Origin: Planctomycetota bacterium
GTDB taxonomy: Bacteria > Planctomycetota > JAJSAM01
DNA length: 64,000 nucleotides
Assembly (NCBI GenBank): GCA_024274785.1
Contig: JAJSAM010000047.1
Location: 40,079-104,078 of the forward strand
Direction: 5' to 3'
The notes beneath the pieces were generated by a model. It saw nothing but the letters and a program-made list of their open reading frames with translations. It searched no databases and had not been told where the DNA came from. Positions 24,282 to 35,412 of this stretch are shown here, piece after piece. The position numbers and the translations under genes are program-made. Position 1 is the first letter of the stretch. Every line of letters begins with the position of its first letter.

Positions 24282-24305
24282 GCGGGCCCGCTTTTGCGGG
24301 CCCGC
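24282..24305. terminator. terminator-like hairpin after ppdK
   Basis: GCGGGCCCGC (24282-24291), loop TTTT, GCGGGCCCGC (24296-24305) give a perfect 10-base stem. It lies 28 bases beyond the ppdK stop on the minus strand, the expected terminator position. It resembles the hairpin at 23710, including the flanking GGAATCGAG. The 24191-24281 stretch shows nothing else. Confidence 0.65.
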
Positions 24306-24332
24306 CGAAATGACCTGGTGTGAACGATGGTG

Positions 24333-26963
<2,631 letters not shown>

Positions 26964-27012
26964 CGAAATCTCCTGCCCGAACGGGCGAACCTGAGTCTCT
27001 CTTCGTCCTATC

Positions 27013-27669
27013 CTACTGCTCCGACTTCGCTCGCCGGACGCGGTCGATAAGTGGTTTTACGTTGGCCAGCCGCACGATGTCCTCGAGCAGCCACTGATGC
27101 TGTATCGACAGTCGGATCACCTCTCCCACGTCGGTGACGCCGAACTCTCCGGTGTCGAAAGGCCCGACGTAGAGCTTGTCATCGCGGACGGTCATCACCT
27201 CGCTGAAGTCGGCTCCTTCGAGGTAGAAGACCGCCCGTTCCAGTTCCTGGTAGCCTTCGTACCGGACCGTGACCTCCCAGGTGGGCAGGTCCACCAGCAC
27301 GAAATCCCCCTCTGCCGTTTCCGACTTGATCGTGACGAACGCGTAGCGCCGACCGCCGATCATCTCAAAACGGGTATCCGTGATCTTCGCGGGCCGCAGA
27401 ACCTCCGCCAATTCGTCGAAATCGGACTTGTAGAGCTTGTATCCGAGAGTGAACTGGCCCAGGCCCGGGACTTCGTACCTCTCCTTGAAGCCGGGGGAGA
27501 GTCCCTCGTACACGACATCGACGGCGGATGCGCGGAGGGCGGTGCGGAAGGTCTCAAACGACATCTCCGGAGTGTCCCGGGAGGTGTACAGACGGACCAC
27601 GTCGGGCGTCGAGGGACACCCGGCGAAGACCAGCCCGAGGACCAGGAGCAGCGCCGTCCTGAGGAGCAT
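27013..27669 (-). CDS. lipoprotein of unknown function
   Basis: The product is 218 residues from ATG 27669, preceded by GGGAGG. The frame is open far upstream (to 28899), but that part is antisense to the pilB-type gene. Seen: a lipoprotein signal MLLRTALLLVLGLVFAGC with the modified cysteine at residue 18. The mature domain has mixed alpha/beta character (SFETFRTALRASAVDVVYEGLS; FEMIGGRRYAFVTIKSE; WEVTVRYEGYQELERAVFY) and a charged C-terminus. I recognise no family; the layout suggests a single small globular periplasmic domain. It lies upstream of ppdK on the same strand. Confidence 0.75.
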   Translation of the reverse strand: MLLRTALLLVLGLVFAGCPSTPDVVRLYTSRDTPEMSFETFRTALRASAVDVVYEGLSPGFKERYEVPGLGQFTLGYKLYKSDFDELAEVLRPAKITDTRFEMIGGRRYAFVTIKSETAEGDFVLVDLPTWEVTVRYEGYQELERAVFYLEGADFSEVMTVRDDKLYVGPFDTGEFGVTDVGEVIRLSIQHQWLLEDIVRLANVKPLIDRVRRAKSEQ

Positions 27670-27841
27670 TCCGCCTCCCGTGCGGGGGAAATTCGAGAGA
27701 AGCTTGTATGCTAGCTCCGGTTCCCCGTATTCCCAACCATTGGGGAAGGGTGAATCCCGGAGCAAAGCGGCGGTTTTCGGCTCCGGATCGGCGCAACGCC
27801 TGCACCCGAAATGGCTTGACGATTCTTCCGGGCCGGTGCTA

Positions 27842-27981
27842 GTGTCCTGACGCAGGAGCACACCTGCATTCGAGGGCCGCTGCATCACGTCCCGCTGCGT
27901 TGCGCGTCCATTGAAACGCCCTTCTCGCGCCTTGCGGGATCTGCGCGTCGGCTCTCTCGGTGTGTTCGTGAGTAAGGACAC
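27842..27981 (+). repeat. dispersed intergenic repeat, family A copy 3, with its own terminal inverted repeats
   Basis: The interior shares CTGCATTCGAGGGCCGCTGCAT, a GCGTTG..CGTC..TTGAAA block, CGCGCCTTG and CTCTCGG with copies 1 and 2. The ends, 27842-27864 and 27959-27981, are complementary at 19 of 23 positions, beginning with GTGTCCT and AGGACAC. They differ in sequence from the copy 2 ends, so pairing is kept while sequence changes. It lies between divergent genes (lipoprotein and pilB-type). The rest of 27670-28026 shows no gene. Confidence 0.75.
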
Positions 27982-28024
27982 CTGTCTCCCGGACCTGGTG
28001 CGGAGAGACATTTCCCTGCTGCCA

Positions 28025-28051
28025 AGAGGGGCGCGGCGCGCCCCTTTCTTT
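28025..28051 (+). terminator. terminator-like hairpin in the leader of the pilB-type gene
   Basis: AGGGGCGCG (28027-28035) and CGCGCCCCT (28037-28045) form a G+C-rich stem followed by TTCTTT (28046-28051), a classic intrinsic terminator shape. It ends about 15 bases before the ATG at 28066, leaving no room for a promoter after it. It may stop read-through from upstream or act as an attenuator in the pilus operon leader. Confidence 0.5.
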
Positions 28052-28065
28052 GAATCGGGAGCCCG

Positions 28066-29748
28066 ATGGCGGAGAGAAAGAAGCTCGGTCAAATCCTCCT
28101 GGACGGCGGCGCCGTCACCGATGAACAGATCCATCGCGCCCTCCTGCACGGGCGGCAGAAGAAGCTGCGCATCGGCGAGGCCCTGATCGACCTCGGCTTC
28201 ACCTCCGAAGAGAAGGTCACCCGGGCGCTCTGCAAGCAGGTCGGCCTCCCCTTCGTCGATCTCATCAAGAACCGCATTCCTCCCGCCACCGTTGCATTGC
28301 TTCCAGCGGAGATCGTGCGGGAATACCGCATCATCCCGGTGAAGAAAACGCCCGCGGCGGTCATCGTGGCCATCGCGGATCCCGACCTTTCCTACATGCT
28401 CGACGACCTCCGCTTCCAGTTGAATGTGGACATGCAGCCGGCGCTCGCGACGGCCGGGGGTATCAGCCACGCCCTGAAGACCTTCTGGAACGTCGAGAGT
28501 GAAGAGGGCGCGCCGGTCGAGACCTCGATCGAGGAACTGGCCGGCGGGGACGCCGGGAAGGACGAAGCACCGGTGATCCGGCTGGTGGACTCGATCATCA
28601 AGGACGCCTGCCGCCAGCGCGCATCGGACATCCACATCGAGCCCCTGACCGACCGGGTCCGCATCCGGTACCGCATTGATGGTCATTGCCGCGAGGTCCG
28701 GACGGTCCCGAAATCGCTCCAGGGTCCGGTGCTCTCGCGCATGAAGATCCTCTCCGGCATGGACATGGCCGAAAAGCGGCGCCCCCAGGATGGTCGGATT
28801 GCCATGAAGGTCGACAATCGTGACATCGACTTCCGCGTCTCGGCGCTGCCCGCGTACCACGGGGAATCGCTCGTCCTGCGTATCCTCGACAAGGAACATG
28901 GGCTCGTTTCACTGCCGGAACTCGGTTTTCACCCCTCCGACAACGCTCGCTTCGAGCGCCTGATCAAGAGGCCGAACGGCATCTTCCTGGTCACCGGCCC
29001 CACCGGCTCCGGCAAGACCACGTCCCTCTACGCCGCCCTTCGCGAACTCAACCGGCCGGACGTGAAGATCCTCACCGCCGAAAACCCGGTGGAATACAAC
29101 CTCTCGGGAATCAACCAGTGTGGCGTCAACCGCTCGATCGGGCTCGACTTCGCGAAGATCCTCAGATCCATGCTGCGGCAGGCGCCGGATATCATCCTGG
29201 TGGGTGAAATTCGCGACATCGAAACCGCGGAGATCGCCATTCAGGCGGCCCTGACCGGCCACCTCGTGTTTTCGACCCTGCACACCAACGACGCACCGTC
29301 GGCCATCACCCGTCTCGTGGACATGGGGGTGAAGCGGTTCCTCGTCTCCACCGCGGTGATGGCCGTCATGGCGCAGCGCCTGATCCGCGTCCTCTGCAAC
29401 GAGTGCAAGGAGCCGTATGTCCCCGAGCCTTCCCAACTCCGTGCGGCCGGGCTGACCCCGGAGCAGATCGGGAACGCGACGTTCTACAAGGGCGTGGGCT
29501 GCTCGGCCTGCCAGGGGGTTGGTTACAAGGGACGACGAGGCATTTTCGAGCTTTTTGAGATGGACAACTCGATCCGGGAGCTGACGTTCAAGGGCGCGTC
29601 GAATCTGGATATCCGGACGCAGGCGAGAATGACGGGCGGCATGGTGACGCTGCTCGAGGACGGGGTGAGAAAGGTACTGGAAGGAATCACGTCCCTGGAT
29701 GAGATCCTCGCTGCCACGGTGGCGGAGGACCAGGGTGGAACGCTATGA
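28066..29748 (+). CDS. type IV pilus/type II secretion assembly ATPase (PilB/GspE family), first copy
   Basis: PilB/GspE ATPases power pilin polymerisation at the inner membrane. The product is 560 residues. Seen: an N-terminal MshEN-type domain (KKLGQILLDGGAVTDEQIHRAL; LGFTSEEKVTRALCKQVGLPFVDL), the secretion-ATPase core with RASDIHIEPLTDRVRIRYRIDG, Walker A VTGPTGSGKTTSLYAAL (about residues 308-324), GEIRDIETAEIAIQAALTGHLVFSTLHTNDA, and the zinc-binding CNECKEPY...CSACQGVGYKGRRGIFE. The start at 28066 follows GGGAG. It is followed by pilT and a second PilB-type gene, so two extension motors may serve one or two filaments. Confidence 0.94.
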   Translation: MAERKKLGQILLDGGAVTDEQIHRALLHGRQKKLRIGEALIDLGFTSEEKVTRALCKQVGLPFVDLIKNRIPPATVALLPAEIVREYRIIPVKKTPAAVIVAIADPDLSYMLDDLRFQLNVDMQPALATAGGISHALKTFWNVESEEGAPVETSIEELAGGDAGKDEAPVIRLVDSIIKDACRQRASDIHIEPLTDRVRIRYRIDGHCREVRTVPKSLQGPVLSRMKILSGMDMAEKRRPQDGRIAMKVDNRDIDFRVSALPAYHGESLVLRILDKEHGLVSLPELGFHPSDNARFERLIKRPNGIFLVTGPTGSGKTTSLYAALRELNRPDVKILTAENPVEYNLSGINQCGVNRSIGLDFAKILRSMLRQAPDIILVGEIRDIETAEIAIQAALTGHLVFSTLHTNDAPSAITRLVDMGVKRFLVSTAVMAVMAQRLIRVLCNECKEPYVPEPSQLRAAGLTPEQIGNATFYKGVGCSACQGVGYKGRRGIFELFEMDNSIRELTFKGASNLDIRTQARMTGGMVTLLEDGVRKVLEGITSLDEILAATVAEDQGGTL

Positions 29749-29777
29749 CCGGCGACCCCCGGTAGGAAGGCCTCTCT

Positions 29778-30941
29778 GTGGCGATCGACATCCGCAGGCT
29801 TCTGGACCTGATCATCAAGGAGGATGGATCGGACATCCACCTCTCGGTCGGTATCCGACCACGGATCCGGATCCACGGGCGCATGAAGGACGTGCAGGTC
29901 GAGCCGCTCGTCGAAGAAGACACCGTGGAGATGATGAAGGCGATCGCTCCGCAGCGGAACATGCTCGAGTTCAAGGAGAAGGGTACCACCGACTTCGCCT
30001 ATCCCTACTCCGAGCAGGCGCGTTTCCGGGTCTCCTGCTACCGCGCCCGGGGCAAGGTCGGGCTGGCGCTCCGGCTCCTGCCGAACCGGATCCTCTCCTT
30101 CGAACAGATCGGTCTGCCCGACCAGGTGCGGGAACTCCTGCACCGGCCGCGGGGCCTGATGCTGGTCACCGGGCCCACCGGCTCCGGAAAGACGACCACG
30201 CTGGCCACGATGGTCAATTACCTGAACGAGAATTTCGACCACCACATCGTGACCATCGAGGACCCGCTCGAGTACTTCCACGACAGCTTGAAGGCGATCA
30301 TCACCCAGCGGGAGATCGGCAGCGATGTCGGATCCTTCCCCGAGGCGATGCGCCGGGTGCTGCGGATGGACCCGGACGTGATCCTCCTCGGTGAAATGCG
30401 TGACCGGGAGACGATCACCACCGCCATCACCGCGGCCGAGACCGGGCACCTGGTGCTGGCCACCCTGCACACCACCGGCGCCGCCCGGACCGTGGACCGG
30501 ATCATCGACCAGTTCCCGCCGGACCAGCAGGAGCAGATCCGCGTGCAGCTTTCGGTGTCGATGATCGCCGTGATCAGCCAGGTGCTGATGCCCCGCGACG
30601 ACGTGCTGGGACGAATCGCCGGATTCGAAGTGATGATCATGAATTCGGCGATCGAGAACCACATCCGGAAGAACGAGACGTTCAAGATCACCTCCGCGAT
30701 CCAGACCAACCGGAACCGCGGAATGATCCTGCTCGACGAGCACCTCTGGAGTCTTTTCCGGGATGGCCGGATCAGCAAGGAAGAGACCCTGCTGAAGTCC
30801 CAGAACCCCATCGAGATGAAGAAGAGGCTCGACTATCTCGACCTGGGAGGGGGCGGCGCGTCGGAGAAGGACGGAGGGGATGACGACGGCGGGAATGATG
30901 ACCGGGGCACGATCGGCGGCCTGTTCCAGAGGAAGAAATGA
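29778..30941 (+). CDS. pilT: type IV pilus retraction ATPase
   Basis: PilT disassembles pili, giving twitching motility and DNA uptake. The product is 387 residues from GTG 29778, after GGAAGG. Seen: IDIRRLLDLIIKEDGSDIHLSVG at the N-terminus, PilT-type, then Walker A VTGPTGSGKTTTLATMVNYLNE (about residues 130-150), VTIEDPLEYFH, the Walker B/Asp box VILLGEMRDRETITTAITAAETGHLVLATLHT, and FPPDQQEQIRVQLS. It lacks the CxxC zinc motif of PilB proteins. The last 25 residues are unusually rich in Gly and Asp. It overlaps the next gene by ATGA. Confidence 0.95.
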   Translation: MAIDIRRLLDLIIKEDGSDIHLSVGIRPRIRIHGRMKDVQVEPLVEEDTVEMMKAIAPQRNMLEFKEKGTTDFAYPYSEQARFRVSCYRARGKVGLALRLLPNRILSFEQIGLPDQVRELLHRPRGLMLVTGPTGSGKTTTLATMVNYLNENFDHHIVTIEDPLEYFHDSLKAIITQREIGSDVGSFPEAMRRVLRMDPDVILLGEMRDRETITTAITAAETGHLVLATLHTTGAARTVDRIIDQFPPDQQEQIRVQLSVSMIAVISQVLMPRDDVLGRIAGFEVMIMNSAIENHIRKNETFKITSAIQTNRNRGMILLDEHLWSLFRDGRISKEETLLKSQNPIEMKKRLDYLDLGGGGASEKDGGDDDGGNDDRGTIGGLFQRKK

Positions 30942-32659
30942 GTGCCACCGGCAGGAAGAAGCTTCTGGGGCAGGTGCTGAAGGAAACCGGGGCCTGCCAT
31001 GAGGGCATGATCCAGGAGGCGCTCGCCGTCCAGAGGCAGGAGGGTGGACAGATCGGGCAGATCCTCATCAAGCTCGGGCACCTCGGCGAAGCCAATCTCC
31101 TGAAGGCCCTCGGGATCCAGGCGGGGATGGAAATCGTCGACCTCTCGGCGGCGAAGATCGACCCGGAAGCGGTCAAACGCATCGACTACAACATGGCTTC
31201 GATGTTCGGGATCTTCCCCTACGCCTTCAACGAGGAGGGGGCGCTCCTCGTGGCCATGGCCAACCCCATGAACCTGGCGGTGCTCGACGACGTCCAGTTC
31301 ATGTCCAACTGTGCGGTGGCCGGGGCGATTGCCGACGAGGCCGCGATCAGGAAGGCCACCGAGCAATTCTACGACCAGAAGGAGAGCAGCGCCGCCCGGA
31401 TGGAGCGGGAAGATGCGACCGATGTCGCTGCCACCAGCGGCTCGGGATCCGATGGGCCCGTTGACCTCTCCGATACCGAGGCGATGGCGCAGTCCGCGCC
31501 GGTCATCAAGCTCCTGAACCACATCCTGGCCCAGGCCATCCAGGACCAGGCGGCGGACATCCATCTCGAGCCGTTTGAAGAGGACTTCAAGGTTCGCTAC
31601 CGGGTGGACGGCGTACTCTACGAACTCGACCCTCCTCCGAAGCACATCGCTCCGGCGCTGATCTCCCGCGTGAAGGTCATGGCCGGCCTGGATATCTCCG
31701 AGACCAGGCTTCCTCAGGACGGACGCGTCGAGCTGTCCATCGGGGGCCGGTCGGTGGACCTGCGTGTCTCCACGCTGCCCACCATGTTCGGTGAGTCGTG
31801 CGTGATGCGTATTCTCGACCGTTCCGTGGTGTCGCTCGACATGGGCATGCTCGGACTCCGGGACAGCGAGTTGAAAACCATCCGGAAGATGCTGAAGCTT
31901 CCGCATGGGATCATCCTCGTCACCGGCCCGACCGGGAGCGGCAAGACGACGACGCTTTACAGCGCACTTCGTGAAGCGAACGTCATCACCCGGAAGATCA
32001 TCACCACCGAGGACCCGGTCGAGTACGACCTCGAGGGGATCATGCAGGTCCAGGTGAACGAGGATATCGGGGTCACCTTCGCGAAATGCCTGCGGTCCAT
32101 CCTGCGCCAGGACCCGGACATGATCCTGATCGGCGAGATCCGTGACAAGGAGACGGCGGAGATGGCGATCCAGTCGTCGCTCACCGGTCACGTGGTGTTT
32201 TCCACCCTGCACACGAACGATGCGCCCCTGGCCATCACACGTCTCGTGGACATGGGGGTGGAATCCTTCCTCGTTTCCGCTACCCTCGAAGCAGTGGTAG
32301 CGCAGCGGCTCATTCGGAAGGTCTGCACGAAGTGCCGGACTTTCTACGAGCCGAGTGAGGAAGCATTGATGGAACTCGAACTCACCCCCGACCAGGTGGT
32401 GGGGAAACAGTTCGCATTCGGCAAGGGCTGTGCCGACTGCCATTACACGGGCTACCGGGGTCGGACGGGCATCTACGAGATCATGACGGTTTCCGAGCGT
32501 ATCCGGCAGCTGATCATGGACAATGTCCCGACGTCCCGGATACGGGATGCCGCTCTGGAAGAGGGCATGAGCACGCTTCGCGAAAGCGGGCTGCTCGCAA
32601 TTTTCGACGGCATCACTACAATTGAAGAGGTCGTCAGGGAGACGATTGCCACTATGTGA
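30938..32659 (+). CDS. pilB: type IV pilus assembly ATPase (PilB family), second copy
   Basis: This is the extension ATPase of type IV pili. The product is 573 residues, starting in an ATGA overlap with pilT. Seen: an N-terminal MshEN-type region (KKLLGQVLKETGACHEGMIQEAL), AADIHLEPFEEDFKVRYRVDGVLYEL, Walker A VTGPTGSGKTTTLYSALREAN (about residues 327-347), GEIRDKETAEMAIQSSLTGHVVFSTLHTNDAP, and the zinc-binding CTKCRTFY...CADCHYTGYRGRTGIYEI. It is closer to the standard PilB layout than the first copy, because it is followed by pilC. Both copies keep all catalytic motifs, so both are probably active. Confidence 0.95.
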   Translation: MSATGRKKLLGQVLKETGACHEGMIQEALAVQRQEGGQIGQILIKLGHLGEANLLKALGIQAGMEIVDLSAAKIDPEAVKRIDYNMASMFGIFPYAFNEEGALLVAMANPMNLAVLDDVQFMSNCAVAGAIADEAAIRKATEQFYDQKESSAARMEREDATDVAATSGSGSDGPVDLSDTEAMAQSAPVIKLLNHILAQAIQDQAADIHLEPFEEDFKVRYRVDGVLYELDPPPKHIAPALISRVKVMAGLDISETRLPQDGRVELSIGGRSVDLRVSTLPTMFGESCVMRILDRSVVSLDMGMLGLRDSELKTIRKMLKLPHGIILVTGPTGSGKTTTLYSALREANVITRKIITTEDPVEYDLEGIMQVQVNEDIGVTFAKCLRSILRQDPDMILIGEIRDKETAEMAIQSSLTGHVVFSTLHTNDAPLAITRLVDMGVESFLVSATLEAVVAQRLIRKVCTKCRTFYEPSEEALMELELTPDQVVGKQFAFGKGCADCHYTGYRGRTGIYEIMTVSERIRQLIMDNVPTSRIRDAALEEGMSTLRESGLLAIFDGITTIEEVVRETIATM

Positions 32660-32700
32660 GCTTCGGGGACATTTGCCCCCGGGCCAGGGAGGAAGGCACC

Positions 32701-33864
32701 ATGCCTCCGAAGTCGTCGGCACAGGCGAAGCGGGAGGCGGCGCTCGCAGAGCTCGCCCAGAAGCCCCGCCAGAAGAAGGGTATCCTCGGCGGCAGGCGGG
32801 TTGGCGACAAGGCGCTGACCAACTTTACGTCCCAGCTTGCTATTCTGCAGGACGCCGGGCTGCCCATCGTCCGCTGCATGAAGATCCTCGAAGGGCAGAT
32901 GAAACCCGGCTACTTCAAGTGGGTGCTGGGTTCTGTTACTGAAGACGTGGAGAGCGGTTCTCCGCTGTCCGATGCGCTGGCCAAACACCCCGGCGTTTTC
33001 GACGATCTCTACGTGAACATGGTGAAGGCGGGTGAGGCCGGTGGTGTTCTCGACACCATTCTGGCCCGTCTTTCCGAGTTCAAGGAGAAGGGCCAGCGGC
33101 TCAGGAAGCGGATCATCTCCGCGTCGGTCTACCCGATCGTGGTGCTGATCGTCGCCACTTCCATCCTGCTTGGCATCATGATTCTCGTGGTGCCGAAGTT
33201 CGAGATGGTCTTCAAGGAGATCGGTCAGGGTGAGCTGCCCGCGATCACCCAGTTCATGCAGGACATCTCCAAGTTCCTGACCGGCACGGACGGCCCGTTC
33301 CCCGGCGCCGGCATGGTGTTCATCGTCGGCTTCGTGATCCTGCTGTTCGTCGGGTTCCGAGTCATGAAGATGACGGATGGCGGGAGACGGATCGTGGACC
33401 GTCTGAAGTTGAAGACGCCCCTGATCGGGACCCTCACCCGGAAGACGATCGTGGCGCAGTTCTCTCGTACGTTCGGTACTCTGATCCAGTCCGGTGTTCC
33501 GATCCTCGAAGCGTTGAACATCGTTCGGGACTCCATCGGCAACGTGATCATGCGGAACGCGATCACCAAGGTCCACGACGCGATCCGGGAAGGTGAGAAC
33601 ATCGCCGAGCCTCTCGGAGAGAGCGGGATCTTCGACGACATCGTCGTGAACATGATCGATGTCGGCGAGGAGACCGGTGAACTCGACAAGATGCTCCTCA
33701 AGGTCGCCGACACCTACGACGAGGAAGTCGATCTCGCCGTCGCGGCGATGATCAGCATCCTCGAGCCCATGTTGATCGTGGTCATGGGTGCGGCTGTCGG
33801 GCTCATCGTGGTCAGCCTGTTCCTCCCGTTGCTGAAGATCGTGGAGACGATCGGCGGAGGGTAG
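32701..33864 (+). CDS. pilC: type IV pilus inner-membrane platform protein
   Basis: PilC/GspF is the polytopic platform that couples the ATPases to the growing pilus. The product is 387 residues; ATG 32701 is preferred over the upstream open frame because GGGAGGAAGG precedes it. Seen: a Lys-rich N-terminus, then two GspF domains: LTNFTSQLAILQDAGLPIVRCMKIL with GGVLDTILARLSEFKEKGQRLRKRIISASVYPIVVLIVA, and FSRTFGTLIQSGVPILEALNIV with EETGELDKMLLKVADTYDEEV. There are three main membrane helices. No pilin or secretin genes are in the window. Confidence 0.95.
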   Translation: MPPKSSAQAKREAALAELAQKPRQKKGILGGRRVGDKALTNFTSQLAILQDAGLPIVRCMKILEGQMKPGYFKWVLGSVTEDVESGSPLSDALAKHPGVFDDLYVNMVKAGEAGGVLDTILARLSEFKEKGQRLRKRIISASVYPIVVLIVATSILLGIMILVVPKFEMVFKEIGQGELPAITQFMQDISKFLTGTDGPFPGAGMVFIVGFVILLFVGFRVMKMTDGGRRIVDRLKLKTPLIGTLTRKTIVAQFSRTFGTLIQSGVPILEALNIVRDSIGNVIMRNAITKVHDAIREGENIAEPLGESGIFDDIVVNMIDVGEETGELDKMLLKVADTYDEEVDLAVAAMISILEPMLIVVMGAAVGLIVVSLFLPLLKIVETIGGG

Positions 33865-33886
33865 GCATCGGATGGCAAGACAAGCT

Positions 33887-33917
33887 CAACGGCAGCCCTC
33901 TTCGGGGGCTGCCGTTG
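33887..33917 (+). terminator. intrinsic-type terminator of the pilus operon
   Basis: CAACGGCAGCCC (33887-33898) and GGGCTGCCGTTG (33906-33917) form a perfect 12-base stem with a 7-base loop, 22 bases after the pilC stop. The following sequence (CTGCATTTA) is only mildly T-rich. Confidence 0.75.
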
Positions 33918-33967
33918 CTGCATTTACCGCCCTCGCTGGTTTCCATTCACTGATATTCTGAAGGCCC

Positions 33968-35407
33968 ATGTCCCTTCGCTACAAGCTGCTTGCCGCTGTC
34001 CTCGGCATCACGGTTCTCGTGCTGTTCCTGTCGGGCACCGTGATCATCCTCGAACTGTTCAAGACCCACGAGCAGTACAAGGAATTCCAGCGCGACGTCC
34101 GGAGCCGGATCATCAACGGGATCAAGTTCGATCCGGAAGGCATCTTCAACGACGAATCCCTCTTCGTGCAGCACGAGTTCATCCGCGACGTGGTGCAGGT
34201 CGAAGGCGAGGACGCGCGGGGCGATTTCAATGTGCTGAAGGGGAACCGCCTCGGCGAGCGGGAGGACCGGATTCGCTCCATGGTCCGCGAGGCGATTCAG
34301 ACGCACTGGATCGTGGCCGATGGCGACGAACTCGCCATTCCGGCGCGTCGCGGCGGCGCTCGACTGGCTCCGGCCGGGTTCTACATGTACCTGGATATCC
34401 CGGACCTGAACCTCCACCAGCCTCTGCAGAAAGTCTATGTCGTTTTCCTGGTGGGCCTCGTCCTGATCATCGTCGTCATCTACGTGCTGCTCTCGCGTTC
34501 GGTGATCCGGCCGATCGAGCGCCTGGAGAAAGCCGCCCAGCGTGTGGCCAAGGGCGACTACTCGCGCCCCGTCCTGCAAGGGGGACGCAATGACGAAGTC
34601 GAGACGTTGATCGAAGCTTTCAACGCCATGATGCTCGAGGTGGGAAGCTACCGGCAGAATCTCGAGGCCCGGACCGAGGAGGCCCGCGAGCAGGCAAAGG
34701 CCGCCGAGAAGAACCTCGTGATCGCCCAGCGGCTGGCTTCCACGGGCAAACTCGCGAGCGGGATCGCCCACGAGGTGAACAACCCGCTCGGAGGAATGCT
34801 GAACGCCGCGCGTCGCCTGGTGCGCGAGCCCCGCCCGGACCGTGCGAAGCAGGACCAGTATGTCGAGTTGATCATCGACGGGCTCCTCCGGATCCAGGAA
34901 ACGGTGAAGAAGATCCTTCGCTTCACACCCCACCAGGTCGCGCCTCAACCCGTGGACATCGATACGGTGCTCCGCCGGGCGATCTCGCTGGCCAGCCACC
35001 GCATCGAGGAGGAGCGCACGGAACTGGTCGCCGATGTGCCCGGCGATGGCGCGGTATTCGGTGACCCCTTCGAATTGCAGCAGGTCTTCCTGAATCTGCT
35101 GATCAACGCCCTCGATGCGGTGTCGGAAAAGGGTGCCGATGGGCTGATCGAGATTCTTGGCCGGCTGGAAGGGAGCGAACTCGTGATCTCCATCACCGAC
35201 AATGGGATCGGCATGAGCGAGGAGCAGATCTCACAGGCTTTCGACTTCTTCTACACGACGAAGGAGGTGGGGGAGGGAACGGGGCTCGGTCTATCCATCT
35301 CCCACAACGTGATCCAGAACCACGGTGGTCGGATAGAAATCGAGAGCAAAGAGGGGAAGGGAACGACAATGACCGTCGTCCTGCCCCTGCTCGAGGCCGA
35401 CGGGTAA
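33968..35407 (+). CDS. membrane sensor histidine kinase
   Basis: This is a 479-residue two-component sensor. Seen: transmembrane helix 1 at about residues 8-30 (AAVLGITVLVLFLSGTVIIL), an extracytoplasmic sensor region to about 158, helix 2 (VFLVGLVLIIVVIYVLLS), a HAMP domain (RPIERLEKAAQRVAKGDY), a coiled linker, HisKA with IAHEVNNPLGGML (phospho-acceptor His at residue 268), and a HATPase domain with NLLINALDAV, ITDNGIGM and GTGLGLSIS. The NPLGG form is typical of NtrB/AtoS-like kinases that pair with sigma54 activators. No response regulator is adjacent. The ligand is unknown. Confidence 0.94.
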   Translation: MSLRYKLLAAVLGITVLVLFLSGTVIILELFKTHEQYKEFQRDVRSRIINGIKFDPEGIFNDESLFVQHEFIRDVVQVEGEDARGDFNVLKGNRLGEREDRIRSMVREAIQTHWIVADGDELAIPARRGGARLAPAGFYMYLDIPDLNLHQPLQKVYVVFLVGLVLIIVVIYVLLSRSVIRPIERLEKAAQRVAKGDYSRPVLQGGRNDEVETLIEAFNAMMLEVGSYRQNLEARTEEAREQAKAAEKNLVIAQRLASTGKLASGIAHEVNNPLGGMLNAARRLVREPRPDRAKQDQYVELIIDGLLRIQETVKKILRFTPHQVAPQPVDIDTVLRRAISLASHRIEEERTELVADVPGDGAVFGDPFELQQVFLNLLINALDAVSEKGADGLIEILGRLEGSELVISITDNGIGMSEEQISQAFDFFYTTKEVGEGTGLGLSISHNVIQNHGGRIEIESKEGKGTTMTVVLPLLEADG

Positions 35408-35412
35408 CTGAG

